A stretch of 42,908 bases of DNA from Gemmatimonadales bacterium (GTDB taxonomy: Bacteria > Gemmatimonadota > Gemmatimonadetes > Longimicrobiales > Gaopeijiaceae): assembly GCA_007692665.1 (NCBI GenBank), contig REBP01000116.1, forward strand, positions 1-42,908, read 5' to 3'. The notes under the pieces were generated by a model, which saw only the letters and a program-made list of their open reading frames with translations, was not told where the DNA came from and did not search any database. Made by a program: the position numbers and the translations under genes. Every line of letters begins with the position of its first letter. The first letter of the stretch is position 1. Positions 31,324 to 39,903 of this stretch are shown here, piece after piece.

Positions 31324-32094
31324 ATGCACGCGCCCGCCTCCACCCGCCCGACCCCCGAGCACGAGGTGACTGCCGAGCTGCAGGGGATCCGCGTGCTCCA
31401 GAGGGCGGACTGGAATGACCGGTTCCCCTGGCTCCTCCACGGCGTGACCACCCGGGGCTTCGACATGGCGCTCCGGAGCGGGGCCCCCGTGGGCGACGTC
31501 ATGGCCCGCTGGGACCAGCTGCAGGCACTCCCCGGCGTGAGGACGGTGGTTCACGCCCGGCAGATCCACGGATCCGGCGTCCGCGTGCACGACGGCGGGA
31601 CCCCGGGCCTGCACCTGGTTTCGCCGGTGGACGGGCACCTGACCCGCGTCCCCGGCGTCCTCCTCGCCGTGTCGGTGGCGGACTGCGTTCCCGTCTTCCT
31701 CGTCTCGGAGGCGCCCCGTGCGGTGTCCGTCCTCCACGCCGGGTGGCGCGGGGTGGCCGCCGGGATCCTGGACGCGGGATTCGCGGCCTTTCGGGACCGC
31801 CTGGGGGTGGAGCCTTCGGAGCTTCATCTTCACCTGGGACCGGCGATCTCGGAGCCGGAGTACGAGGTGAGCCCCGAGGTGCACCGGGCCCTCGGGGAGC
31901 CGGATCCCGGCGAACCCTCCCCCCTGGACCTCCGCCGGGTCCTGTCGGAACGGGCGGTCCGGGCCGGGGTTCTCCCCTCGAGAATCGGAGTCTCGGCGCG
32001 CTGCACCCGCACCGACCCGCTTCTCCATTCCCACCGGGGCGGTGATTCCATGCGCCAGGTGGCCTTCGCAGTGATCCGGGAAGCGGGACCATGA
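31324..32094 (+). CDS. pgeF: Purine nucleoside phosphorylase / laccase-domain protein (YfiH family)
   Basis: The 256-residue product belongs to the YfiH/DUF152 family. Members act as purine nucleoside phosphorylases or deaminases and have been implicated in peptidoglycan editing. The metal-site residues are present: QIHGSGV (His82), SVADCVPVFLV (Cys120) and VLHAGWRGVAAG (His139). The family ending ISARCTR-type appears as SARCTRTDPLLHSHRGG. The frame is open from 31207; ATG at 31324 gives the typical length and the upstream part is proline-rich. It is the first of four overlapping genes (ATGA with the next). In a 233-base divergent gap with sucA, an AT-rich stretch at 31151-31175 is the likely promoter area for both sides. 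Confidence 0.93.
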   Translation: MHAPASTRPTPEHEVTAELQGIRVLQRADWNDRFPWLLHGVTTRGFDMALRSGAPVGDVMARWDQLQALPGVRTVVHARQIHGSGVRVHDGGTPGLHLVSPVDGHLTRVPGVLLAVSVADCVPVFLVSEAPRAVSVLHAGWRGVAAGILDAGFAAFRDRLGVEPSELHLHLGPAISEPEYEVSPEVHRALGEPDPGEPSPLDLRRVLSERAVRAGVLPSRIGVSARCTRTDPLLHSHRGGDSMRQVAFAVIREAGP

Positions 32095-32294
32095 CGAACG
32101 CAGGGCTTTGCGGGGCATGCAGGTACCGGCGAGAGATCCGGAGCCGACGGGGATCGTCCTTCCTCCTCTGCCGCCGCTCCCTCACGGATCCCCGTTTCCG
32201 CCGCTACCCGCCCCTCCCGGTCCTGAGCTGCCCGGGCTTCGAGAAAGGCGTTCCGGCAGAGACCGGTGAACCGGACGATCTTTCCGACTCATGA
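32091..32294 (+). CDS. Small four-cysteine protein
   Basis: The 67-residue product reads MTNAGLCGACRYRREI at its start and has cysteines at 7, 10, 27 and 47, with SRRGSSFLLCRRS, then DPRFRRYPPLPVLSCPGF. The spacing suggests a small zinc-binding knuckle. Very similar short proteins with this SRRGS...LC..S..DPRF.KYPPLPV pattern occur in several bacterial phyla, as I recall, but no function is known to me. The gene is real on context: ATG overlaps the pgeF stop (ATGA) and its own stop overlaps the glycosyltransferase start (ATGA). It is short but has no in-frame break. Confidence 0.8.
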   Translation: MTNAGLCGACRYRREIRSRRGSSFLLCRRSLTDPRFRRYPPLPVLSCPGFEKGVPAETGEPDDLSDS

Positions 32295-33880
32295 GTGCCG
32301 CTCCCTGGATTGCCTGGACGATCCTCGGGGTCACGGCCGGCCTGCTCGCGCTCCTGATTCCGCTGGCGGTGCACCGCCTGGTCCTCCTCCGCCACGCCAC
32401 GAGGCGCGGGGGGCCGCCCCGGCCCGGGGGGACCGGGGCGGCCCCGGACGGCGTGCATGCCACCGGTCTCCCGACCGGGATGCCCTGCATCACGGTCCAG
32501 CTCCCTGTCTTCAACGAAGCCGAGGTCGTCGAGCGCCTCGTGGCCGCCGTCGCCGCCCTGGAGTACCCGCGAGAACAACTGGAAATCCAGATCCTCGACG
32601 ACTCCACGGACGAGACCACCCGGAGGATCCAGGCCCTTCTCCCCGGCCTCGCCCGCCGCGGGATCCAGGTCTCCCACCTCTGCAGGGAGAACCGCGAGGG
32701 CTTCAAGGCCGGGGCGCTCGCCGAGGGGCTTCGGGTGGCCCGGGGGGAGTTCCTCCTGATCCTCGATGCCGACTTCGTCCCCCGGCCGGATCTTCTCCGC
32801 GCGCTCCTCCCCTCCTTCGAGGACCCCGGGGTCGGCATGGTCCAGGCCCGCTGGGACCACCTGAACGAGGGGGCCCGTCTCCTCACCCGGGCCCAGGCCC
32901 TGCTCCTCGATGGCCACTTCTACTTCGAGCAGGCCGGACGTCACGCGGCGGGACGCTTCCTGAACTTCAACGGCACCGCCGGGATGTGGCGCCGAAGCGC
33001 GCTGGAGGATGCGGGAGGCTGGTCCGCCGACACGCTGACCGAGGACCTCGACGTGAGCTACCGCGCCCAGATGGCAGGATGGCGCTTCGTCTACCGGGGC
33101 GATGTGGGCGTGCCTGCCGAACTCCCCGAGGGCGCCCGGGCGCTCGAGGTTCAGCAGCGACGCTGGGCGCAGGGCGGCATCGAGACCGGGCGGAAGCTTC
33201 TTCCCGCCCTCTGGCGGGGCCCGTGGAGTCCCGGGGTCAAGTCCGAGGCCACCTTTCACCTTCTCGGTCACCTTGCCCACCCCCTCACCGTGGTCCTCGG
33301 CGTGCTCCTCCTCCCCTCGGCCCTTGCCCGCCAGGCCCTGGGGCTCGAGGCGTGGATCCTCGTGGATCTCCTGGTCTTCGCGGCGGCCACCGGGTCCTTC
33401 CTTCTCTTCTACGTGGCCGCGGCACGAATGCGCCGGCGCCCCTGGCCAAGGGCCCTGCCGCAGGCCGCCCTGGCGCTGGTCCTGGGGGTGGGTCTCACCG
33501 CTCCCGTCACCGGCGCGGTCCTGCGGGGCCTCTCGGGCCGGGGGCGCAGACGGGACACCTTCCACCGGACCCCGAAGGGAGGGGCGGCGGGGCTCCGGCG
33601 CTACCGGTCGCCCCGGGCCCGCGGGAGCCTGCTCGCCAAGTCCGTTCTGGCCGGGTGGATGGGTCTGTCGATCCTGGTCGCGGTGCAGCTGGGACTCTAC
33701 CCGACGCTCCCGTTTCTCGTGCTCTTCGGGGCAGGATGGGGGTGGCTGGCGGTGAGCCAGTTCGTGGAGGAAGGCGGGGGACCCGAGCGCGGTGACGTCG
33801 GCTCGTCCTCCCCTTCCCCGCAGGGGATGCGGCTGGGAATGCGGGGCGGGCTCCCCGGTGGAGAGGTCGCAGGTGCCTGA
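32291..33880 (+). CDS. Membrane glycosyltransferase family 2 (cellulose/mannan-synthase-like)
   Basis: The 529-residue product is a processive-type GT2 enzyme. After an N-terminal helix (about 7-28), the catalytic domain shows VQLPVFNEAEVVERLV, the DDSTDET block, LILDADFVPR (the DxD motif), FNGTAGMWRRSALEDAGGW, TEDLDVSYRAQMAGW (catalytic TED) and QQRRWAQGGI (Q..RW). These match the GT2 families of cellulose, mannan and glucan synthases. Several hydrophobic helices follow (about 325-430 and 460-500), probably a membrane channel or anchor. A polar tail ends the chain. The gene overlaps its neighbours (ATGA at 32291). The sugar and acceptor are unknown. The neighbouring second GT2 suggests joint work in an envelope polysaccharide or glycolipid. 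Confidence 0.94.
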   Translation: MSAAPWIAWTILGVTAGLLALLIPLAVHRLVLLRHATRRGGPPRPGGTGAAPDGVHATGLPTGMPCITVQLPVFNEAEVVERLVAAVAALEYPREQLEIQILDDSTDETTRRIQALLPGLARRGIQVSHLCRENREGFKAGALAEGLRVARGEFLLILDADFVPRPDLLRALLPSFEDPGVGMVQARWDHLNEGARLLTRAQALLLDGHFYFEQAGRHAAGRFLNFNGTAGMWRRSALEDAGGWSADTLTEDLDVSYRAQMAGWRFVYRGDVGVPAELPEGARALEVQQRRWAQGGIETGRKLLPALWRGPWSPGVKSEATFHLLGHLAHPLTVVLGVLLLPSALARQALGLEAWILVDLLVFAAATGSFLLFYVAAARMRRRPWPRALPQAALALVLGVGLTAPVTGAVLRGLSGRGRRRDTFHRTPKGGAAGLRRYRSPRARGSLLAKSVLAGWMGLSILVAVQLGLYPTLPFLVLFGAGWGWLAVSQFVEEGGGPERGDVGSSSPSPQGMRLGMRGGLPGGEVAGA

Positions 33881-34703
33881 CGGAGCCCGAGTCCCGGGGC
33901 CGGATGTGGCCGCGACGCTTGCTGATCCCGGGGGTTCACCGGAAGCCGCCGGACCCGGGAATCCCCCGTATCCCTCCATCGTGGCCCTCGTTCCCGCGCT
34001 GAACGAGGAGGCAAGTCTCCCCGGCGTGCTGGCGGGCCTGATCGCGCAGGGGGTCCACCGGATCCTGGTCGTGGACAACGGCTCCACCGACGCCACCGAA
34101 GCCGTCGCGCGCCGGGCCGGAGCAACCGTGGTCCATGAGGCACGCCGCGGGTACGGCATGGCCTGCCTCGCGGGAATCCGCGCGCTCGCGCCCACGCCCC
34201 CCGAGGCGGTCCTCTTCCTGGACGGGGACCAGAGCGACGACCCGGCAGCCATCTCCCGCATCCTCCGCCCGATCCTGGAGGGGAGCGCCGACCTCGTGAT
34301 CGGGTCCCGGCGGGGACGAGGGGACGCGGGCATGGTGCAGCGGGGGGGGACGGGGCTGGTCATTGCACTCGCGCGGATCCTTCACGGCGTGAATCCGAGC
34401 GACCTGGGTCCGTTTCGCGCCGTCCGGTGGGACACGCTCCAGGCCCTCGACATGGACGACCGGACCTGGGGATGGACCCTCCAGATGCAGCTTCGCGCCC
34501 ATCACATGGGGTTCCGGGTCCGCGAGGTGGAGGTGGCCAGGCGTCCGCGCTCCGGGGGGGAGTCCAAGATCTCCGGGTCGTTCCTCGTGTCGCTTCGCGT
34601 CGGGATGCGCATGCTCTGGACGCTGGGACGGGAGTGGTTCCGGCGCCCCCGGCTACCCCGGCGCAGGGGAGGTGCGGTCGAGTTCCGAGAGAAATCGCCG
34701 TAG
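33873..34703 (+). CDS. Soluble glycosyltransferase family 2 (dolichol-phosphate-sugar-synthase-like)
   Basis: The 276-residue product has a GT2 fold of the DPM/DPG-synthase kind: IVALVPALNEEASLPGVLAG, ILVVDNGSTDATEAVA, RRGYGMACLAGIRAL, the DxD-type LFLDGDQSDDP, and VIGSRRGRGDAG. Unlike DPM1 it has no C-terminal helices. GGAGAGG lies before GTG at 33873, giving an 8-base overlap with the previous gene; GTG at 33858 and ATG at 33792 in the same frame are alternatives. The N-terminal 25 residues are Pro/Gly-rich. It is the last gene of the pgeF unit. The 3' end overlaps the convergent hydrolase gene (34653-34703). A lipid-linked sugar is a likely acceptor or donor but this is inferred from family. 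Confidence 0.88.
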   Translation: MPDGARVPGPDVAATLADPGGSPEAAGPGNPPYPSIVALVPALNEEASLPGVLAGLIAQGVHRILVVDNGSTDATEAVARRAGATVVHEARRGYGMACLAGIRALAPTPPEAVLFLDGDQSDDPAAISRILRPILEGSADLVIGSRRGRGDAGMVQRGGTGLVIALARILHGVNPSDLGPFRAVRWDTLQALDMDDRTWGWTLQMQLRAHHMGFRVREVEVARRPRSGGESKISGSFLVSLRVGMRMLWTLGREWFRRPRLPRRRGGAVEFREKSP

Positions 34704-35498
34704 CTCCGCGAGGCTCACCTCCGGCGCCTCCTCGGGAGGCAGGTGGCCGACTTCGGGGAGAACGACCCACCGCCCACGCTCCACCGTCTCGGCCAGCCTC
34801 CGGGCGCAGGCGGGGGACACGACGCCGTCCTCGGCACCCCAGAGTGCCAGAAGGGGCGCCCGGACCTCGCGGTACCGGTCGGAGAGATCCTCGCCCGAGG
34901 CCGGGAGGATCTGCCGGGCCGCCTGGAGAATGGCTCGCCGTCGCTCCGCCGACGCGAGGGGCGCCCGGTACCCTTCCACCTGTTCGTCATCCACCGTCTC
35001 GGGGTCGTGGACGATGCCCCGAAGCCCGGCGCGAAGCGCCCATGCCGGGGGCTGCGCCATGAGAAGGATTTCGCCCAGCCCCGACCGTCGGGCCAGCGAC
35101 AGGTAGGGAGGAAAGGGCTGGGGGAAGACGGCCCCGCTCACCACCACGAGCCCTCGCACGGCGTCGCCGTCTCCCTCGTCCTGGAGCTGGAGGGCCGCGA
35201 GGAGGATGACGGCCCCACCGAGGGAGTGGCCTGCGAGAACCGGGGCCGCCGCCCCTGGAAGTCTGCGGAGCACGTCCACGAGGTGCCCGGCCTGGGCCAG
35301 GGGCGAGTAGTCTCCTTCCGCGGGTGTGGCCGCCCGTCCGAACCCCATGAGGTCCACCAGGACGACCTGGTGATCCCGGGCGAGGTCCGGGGCCCACTTC
35401 CTCCAGGAATGGCTCGATGCCCCGAAACCGTGGACCAGGACGATGGGGGGATTGCCGGAATCGCCCAGCGTTTCGACGTGCAGGGGCGAGGGGGTCAT
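34653..35498 (-). CDS. Alpha/beta-fold hydrolase
   Basis: The 281-residue product has a complete alpha/beta hydrolase site: the HGFGASSHSW oxyanion loop, nucleophile elbow AGHSLGGAVILL, the acid in LWGAEDGVVSP and the histidine in PEVGHLPPEE. The N-terminal VETLGDSGNPPIVLVHGFG is typical. No signal peptide or membrane helix is present, so it should be cytoplasmic. The substrate is not evident; esterase, peroxidase-like and C-C hydrolase members share this pattern. ATG at 35498 overlaps the stop of the YhaN-like gene (ATGA), so it is the third gene of that unit, which is odd for a DNA-repair-like pair. The 3' end overlaps the convergent GT2 gene by 51 bases. Confidence 0.94.
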   Translation of the reverse strand: MTPSPLHVETLGDSGNPPIVLVHGFGASSHSWRKWAPDLARDHQVVLVDLMGFGRAATPAEGDYSPLAQAGHLVDVLRRLPGAAAPVLAGHSLGGAVILLAALQLQDEGDGDAVRGLVVVSGAVFPQPFPPYLSLARRSGLGEILLMAQPPAWALRAGLRGIVHDPETVDDEQVEGYRAPLASAERRRAILQAARQILPASGEDLSDRYREVRAPLLALWGAEDGVVSPACARRLAETVERGRWVVLPEVGHLPPEEAPEVSLAELRRFLSELDRTSPAPG

Positions 35499-38400
35499 GC
35501 CGGGGGCTCCTGGAGGTCGGGGCGGGTGCCCGGGTGGATACGCGAACGGGACTCCGGGTCGCGCCCCGGGGTTTCCGAAGGGTCCGGGACCAGGATGCCG
35601 CGTCCGAGGGGGGCGAGTTCCACGACCCCGGCGCCCCGGGAGGCGGCCTCCCGGGCAAAGTGCGGGTGACAGGTCACGAGGAAGATCTGCCGACGTTCTG
35701 CGAGGTCGGCCAGGGCATCGAGGGCTGCCCCCCGGCGGTCCGGATCCCAGTTCACGAAGACCTCGTCAAGAACCAGCGGGAGGGGCTCCCCCCCCCCTTC
35801 GACCAGGTCGACGACCGCCATGCGAAGGGCGAACCAGATCTGTTCCCGGGTGCCTGCGGAGAGCGGGGACTCCACCGGGAGGGCGCCGGGAAGGTGGCTT
35901 CCGCGGACCTGGAGTGCCCCGGGGTCGCGCTCGTCGCCAAGGAGGAGGCTGTCGTACCGACCCCTGGTCAGTACGGAAAGGACCTCCTCGGCGCGCCGGA
36001 CAAGCCTCGGCTGGTGCGCCTCCCGGAACCTCTGCTCCGCGACCCGGGTGACCCGGGCGAGGACCCAGAGGCGGTCGCGTTCACGGCGCACGATGGTGCG
36101 CTCCTCGCGGAGTCGAGCCAGCTCGCTCTCCAGCAGGTCGGCGGTGAGCACCTGGTCCACCTGCTCGAGCAGGGATCGGTTGCGCTGGAGTTCGGTGGCG
36201 GCAGCTTCGATTTCTTCCGCCAGCGCCTCGATGCGGGCGTGGGCACGGGCGAGGTCGGCCGTCGAGGCCGCCGTGCCGTCGGCGTGCCACTCGCTCTCCG
36301 CCTCCCGGACCCGGATCCGCAGTTCGGGGAGGGAGCCGTGGGCGGCCTGGAGTTCCCGCTCGAGATGCCTTGCCTGGCGCAGGGCCTCGAGCCGGCGTTC
36401 AGCGACTTCCACGGCCGAGGAGGGCTCCGTGCGCCCGTCCGCGCCGGACCCCGGACCCGGTGTCGGATGCGCCGGTGTCGGATGCGCCGTGAGTTCCACC
36501 CCCGGTCCCGCCTCCGGGGTTCCGCTCCCCGCCGCCTCCCGGGTAATGCGGCGAAGTGCGTCGTCAAGGGTCTCCCGCCGGCCCCTGGCCTCGGCGAGTC
36601 GGGTGCCTGCCTCTTCGAGCCGGCGCCTCGCGTCCTCCACCTCGCGGATGGCCTGCCGGCGGGTCTCCGCAGCGCGTCCCGCCTCCTCCAGGCGGGTCAG
36701 CAGGGGGGCGAGCGCCACGGCGGGTGCAGGGGCGGGGGTCGGGGATGCCGTCGCCGGGGCCGGATCCCGCTCGGGATCCGGGTCGGGATCCACGTCGGGA
36801 CCCACGTCGGGATCCACGTCGGAATCCTGGTCGGGATCCCGGAAATCCTCGGCGCGCTGCAGTCGGTCGACGAGGGCCAGGATCGACCGGTTGATCCCCA
36901 CGACGCGCTCTTCCTCCGCCCCGACGGCGGAATGCAGTCGCTCCAGTTCCCGCAGCCGCTCCCGCAGCCGCTCCAGGGACGTGGCGAGCCCCTCCCGGCC
37001 CTCCGTCACCCGTTCCGGGTGGAGCGGGAGCTCGGCCACGCACCGCCCCACCCCGGCAGAGGCCTCGCTCACCGCCCGGTCATGGGACCGGAGCCGGTCC
37101 TCGAGGGCCTGGGCCTCCGCGCGGCGCTCCGCCAGCGCCCGCTCATGCCCTGCCGCCGCCTCCCGGTTGCCGGCGCGGATCCGAATCGCGGCGGCCCCCA
37201 GGGCAACCGCTCCGACGAGCGCGCCCAGAACGATCCAGCTGTCGGCCGTCCCCCGGAGAAGGACGGCAATTGCCGCGAGGAAGACGAGCGCGGACATCCC
37301 CAGCAGAAGGCGCACCGTGGAGGCCGGGCGCAGCGGAGGCGGCGCCACCTCGGGGCGAGCGCGGTGGAGGGAGAGCCGTTCCTCGGCCTCCGCCCGCCTC
37401 GCCTCCGCGGCACTCCGCTCCACCAGCCGCGTCCGGAGCTCGTCCAGGGCCACCGCCCGAAGCGCTGCGAGGAGCTCGCTCCGACGGGGCGGCGCCAGCC
37501 ACCGGCCGGCGTCGTCCAGCAGGGGGGTGGCCAGGTCCTCGACCTCCGCCTGCACCCGCACGGCCTCGCCGGCCAGCTCCCTGGCGCGCTGCCTTGCGTC
37601 TTCGGCGCCGGTGGCTTCGACCCGGAGCGCCTCCAGCTCTCCCCTGAGCTCCAGGATCCGGTCCTCCGAGGCCGATGGGGGGGGCACCCGGCTCCCTGCC
37701 TCCGAGACCGCCGCCTCGAACCGACGAACCTCCGCCTCGAGCCCCTCCTCGATCTCGAGAAGCTCCCGGCGGCGCTCCCGGGGTGACGCCGGCAGCGTCG
37801 CGAGCTCGGACGGGTCACCCGCCTCGCGCCGGAGCGTGTCCAGATGCCGGATGCGCGCGCCCAGCGGAAGCAGTTCCGCGGCCCGACGCACTCGCTCCGC
37901 GAGCTCGGCCCGCTCCCGCCGCAGGGCGGCCAGCCTCGCATCTCCCCAGTCCACGGCGTCCCGGGCCTCCCTCAGCTCCTGGTCCTTGCTCCGGGCCTCC
38001 CGCAGGTCGGCCGTGCGTTCCTCGATCTCGGTCCCCAGGGCCATGTCCCGGGTTCTCGACCTGCGATCCGGCCGCCAGAGCGCGTTCGCCCCGCCTTCGA
38101 GGGCGTCGGCAACGGTACGGGGCGGGGCCATGTCCCGGGTTCCCATCCCGGCAAGGATCCGGTCCCGGATCGCATTCCAGGCGTTGCCCTGCTGAAGCCG
38201 CGTGAGCTCGGGGAGGTCGATGGCGTGGACCTGCCGGTAGATCTCCCGGGGCACATGGTCGGCCGGCGGGAGGTGGGCATTTCGGAGATCCTCCTCGACA
38301 TCGTTCCGGTACAGTCGGCCCCAGGGCGCGGCCAGTATCCGGCGGTGCGCGTGGAAGCGGCTGCCGTCCCGAGTCCGGAAGTCGCCCAGGATCTCCCCCT

Positions 38401-38605
38401 CGGTACCGTCCCATGGGGCCAGCGGATGGGCGTCCCGGCGGGCGGGATAGATGCCGTGCAGCAGGGTGCGGATCGCCTCGAGCAGCGTGGTCTTGCCCGC
38501 CTCGTTGGGGCCGGTCACCACGACGAAGCCCGGAAGGGGGTCGGGGCCGGTATCGATGTCGCGGAGGGGGCCGAAGGCGGGGATGCGAAGGCGTTCGATC
38601 CTCAC
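35495..38605 (-). CDS. YhaN-type AAA ATPase (Rad50/SbcC-like, with central membrane segment)
   Basis: The 1036-residue product is an SMC/Rad50-like ATPase. The N-terminal AAA domain has Walker A TGPNEAGKTTLLEAIRTL (32-40) and the family-typical LYRNDVEEDLR and VHAIDLPELTRLQQGNAWN. Long coiled coils run at about 190-350 and 500-850. Two hydrophobic helices at about 430-475 (LLGMSALVFLAAIAVLL; WIVLGALVGAVALGAAA) split the coil where the Rad50 hook lies; YhaN-family proteins have such helices. The C-lobe has LTRGRYDSLLL, SPLSAGTREQIWFALRMAVV (about 912) and Walker B LPLVLDEVFVNWD. No CxxC hook is seen. It overlaps both neighbours by ATGA. An acidic Asp-Pro repeat occurs at about 588-611. Most likely it acts with the SbcD-like partner on DNA ends near the membrane. 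Confidence 0.92.
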   Translation of the reverse strand: MRIERLRIPAFGPLRDIDTGPDPLPGFVVVTGPNEAGKTTLLEAIRTLLHGIYPARRDAHPLAPWDGTEGEILGDFRTRDGSRFHAHRRILAAPWGRLYRNDVEEDLRNAHLPPADHVPREIYRQVHAIDLPELTRLQQGNAWNAIRDRILAGMGTRDMAPPRTVADALEGGANALWRPDRRSRTRDMALGTEIEERTADLREARSKDQELREARDAVDWGDARLAALRRERAELAERVRRAAELLPLGARIRHLDTLRREAGDPSELATLPASPRERRRELLEIEEGLEAEVRRFEAAVSEAGSRVPPPSASEDRILELRGELEALRVEATGAEDARQRARELAGEAVRVQAEVEDLATPLLDDAGRWLAPPRRSELLAALRAVALDELRTRLVERSAAEARRAEAEERLSLHRARPEVAPPPLRPASTVRLLLGMSALVFLAAIAVLLRGTADSWIVLGALVGAVALGAAAIRIRAGNREAAAGHERALAERRAEAQALEDRLRSHDRAVSEASAGVGRCVAELPLHPERVTEGREGLATSLERLRERLRELERLHSAVGAEEERVVGINRSILALVDRLQRAEDFRDPDQDSDVDPDVGPDVDPDPDPERDPAPATASPTPAPAPAVALAPLLTRLEEAGRAAETRRQAIREVEDARRRLEEAGTRLAEARGRRETLDDALRRITREAAGSGTPEAGPGVELTAHPTPAHPTPGPGSGADGRTEPSSAVEVAERRLEALRQARHLERELQAAHGSLPELRIRVREAESEWHADGTAASTADLARAHARIEALAEEIEAAATELQRNRSLLEQVDQVLTADLLESELARLREERTIVRRERDRLWVLARVTRVAEQRFREAHQPRLVRRAEEVLSVLTRGRYDSLLLGDERDPGALQVRGSHLPGALPVESPLSAGTREQIWFALRMAVVDLVEGGGEPLPLVLDEVFVNWDPDRRGAALDALADLAERRQIFLVTCHPHFAREAASRGAGVVELAPLGRGILVPDPSETPGRDPESRSRIHPGTRPDLQEPPA
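36771..36842 (-). repeat. Six 12-bp tandem units in the YhaN-like gene
   Basis: Units of 12 bases beginning TCGGGATCC or a close variant (plus strand) run from 36771 to 36842, with one-to-three base differences. Four-codon units encode alternating Asp-Pro and Asp-Val pairs on the minus strand. The stretch lies in a disordered insert between coiled-coil segments, followed by a Pro-Ala rich run. Confidence 0.9.
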
Positions 38606-39903
38606 GGGGCCTCCCCGCCCTGGAGGAAACGCTCCAGGAGTTCGAGGTCACCGCCCTCCAGGAGCTCCCGGAGGTAGGCGTCGAGGGCGGGGCGGTTTCC
38701 CGGTCCGAGGCCGGGGTGACCCGCGAGATCGTCGACGCCGAGCCCCAGCGCCTCCGAGGGCGACGGTCCGCCCGGGCGGACCAGGCTCTGCAGGAGGCGC
38801 AGGGTCTCGCCTGCCGCATCCTGGCGTTCCAGTGCGGGGCCCGGATCCAGCGCCGGCCGCAGCCCGGCGGTCCGGATCTCCACCTCGAGTGCCCCGAACA
38901 GGCGTCCCGCCTCCTCGGCAAGGGTGGCGTGCTCGGCGGCGTCCTGGAGCATGCGGTGAAGGGGGCAGGGCCCGGAGAGTTCCAGCCGGACCATCCATTC
39001 CGTGCCCGGAAGGCCGGGATCGCCGCGCCGGGCTGCCGCCCACGCGGTCTCGAGGTGGCGGAGGAGCGCGGCCAGCGTGCCGGCCTCGGAGAGCCCACGG
39101 ATGACCAGGGTCTCCCATCGGACCGGCGCCAGGTCGACGAACGTCACGTCCGGCGCGGCGCCCGGCGCCGTGAGCTCCACGAGAAGGCCGCCCTTCGCCC
39201 CGGTCTCCCGGGGGGAGCGACCCTGCGTGTTCCCCGGGTAGTGGATCCCCGGAAGCGTGCTCAGGACCTGACGGAGGTGGATGTGCCCGAGCGCCCAGTA
39301 GTCGAAACCGGCTTCCCTGAGGCGGGGAAGTTCGGAGGGCGCATAGCGGTCATGGTCGTCGTCGCCTCGGGCGCCCCCCACCTGGGTGTGGAGGAGAGCC
39401 ACGGACGGGACGCCCTTCCCGGAAGGGGGGCGGAAGCCCCGGGAAAGGTCCCGGTCCTCACGATCGGTCTCGTGACCTGCGCCCGTCACCGTCCCCACGA
39501 CCCGACCGTCCCGCATCACCTGGACGGTGCGCGGCTCGGGACCCTCGAACCGGTGGATCTCCCCGGGCCAGTCCGTGCGGCCCCCCACGGTGGGGCCCGA
39601 TGCCGGGTCCCTGGCGAAATCGGAGGCCGGATCGTGGTTTCCCGTGACATGAAGAAACGGGATCCCGGCTTCCGCGAGACCGGTGAGTTCGCGGGCGAGG
39701 AAGCGCTCCGTCGCCAGCGAGAGCCGTGCACCGTCGAAGAGATCGCCGGCCACGAGCACCGCATCCACCCTCTCCGTGCGGGCCAGCTCCAGACCCCTCC
39801 GGAGGGCCTCTCGCGATGCCTCGCGAAGACGCCGCCGGATTTCCGTGCTCCGGCCGGCGAAGAGGGTGTCCAGGTGCACATCGGCGAGATGGAGGAACCG
39901 CAT
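38602..39903 (-). CDS. SbcD/YhaO-like DNA repair exonuclease (metallophosphoesterase)
   Basis: The 433-residue product has every Mre11-type motif: LADVHLD (Asp8, His10), VAGDLFDGA (Asp54), VTGNHDPASD (Asn89, His90), LLHTQ (His172) and ALGHIHLRQ (His207, His209). It should be a Mn-dependent nuclease that needs the adjacent YhaN-like ATPase. The C-terminal 150 residues form a capping or dimerisation domain and end in ELLERFLQGGEAP. ATG at 39903 is used. The open frame runs to 42699 on this strand, but that is antisense to the glutamate dehydrogenase gene and is rejected. Its stop overlaps the YhaN-like start (ATGA), as in B. subtilis-type yhaO-yhaN pairs. It is the direct contrast to the degenerate SbcD-like protein at 5677-7980. 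Confidence 0.95.
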   Translation of the reverse strand: MRFLHLADVHLDTLFAGRSTEIRRRLREASREALRRGLELARTERVDAVLVAGDLFDGARLSLATERFLARELTGLAEAGIPFLHVTGNHDPASDFARDPASGPTVGGRTDWPGEIHRFEGPEPRTVQVMRDGRVVGTVTGAGHETDREDRDLSRGFRPPSGKGVPSVALLHTQVGGARGDDDHDRYAPSELPRLREAGFDYWALGHIHLRQVLSTLPGIHYPGNTQGRSPRETGAKGGLLVELTAPGAAPDVTFVDLAPVRWETLVIRGLSEAGTLAALLRHLETAWAAARRGDPGLPGTEWMVRLELSGPCPLHRMLQDAAEHATLAEEAGRLFGALEVEIRTAGLRPALDPGPALERQDAAGETLRLLQSLVRPGGPSPSEALGLGVDDLAGHPGLGPGNRPALDAYLRELLEGGDLELLERFLQGGEAP

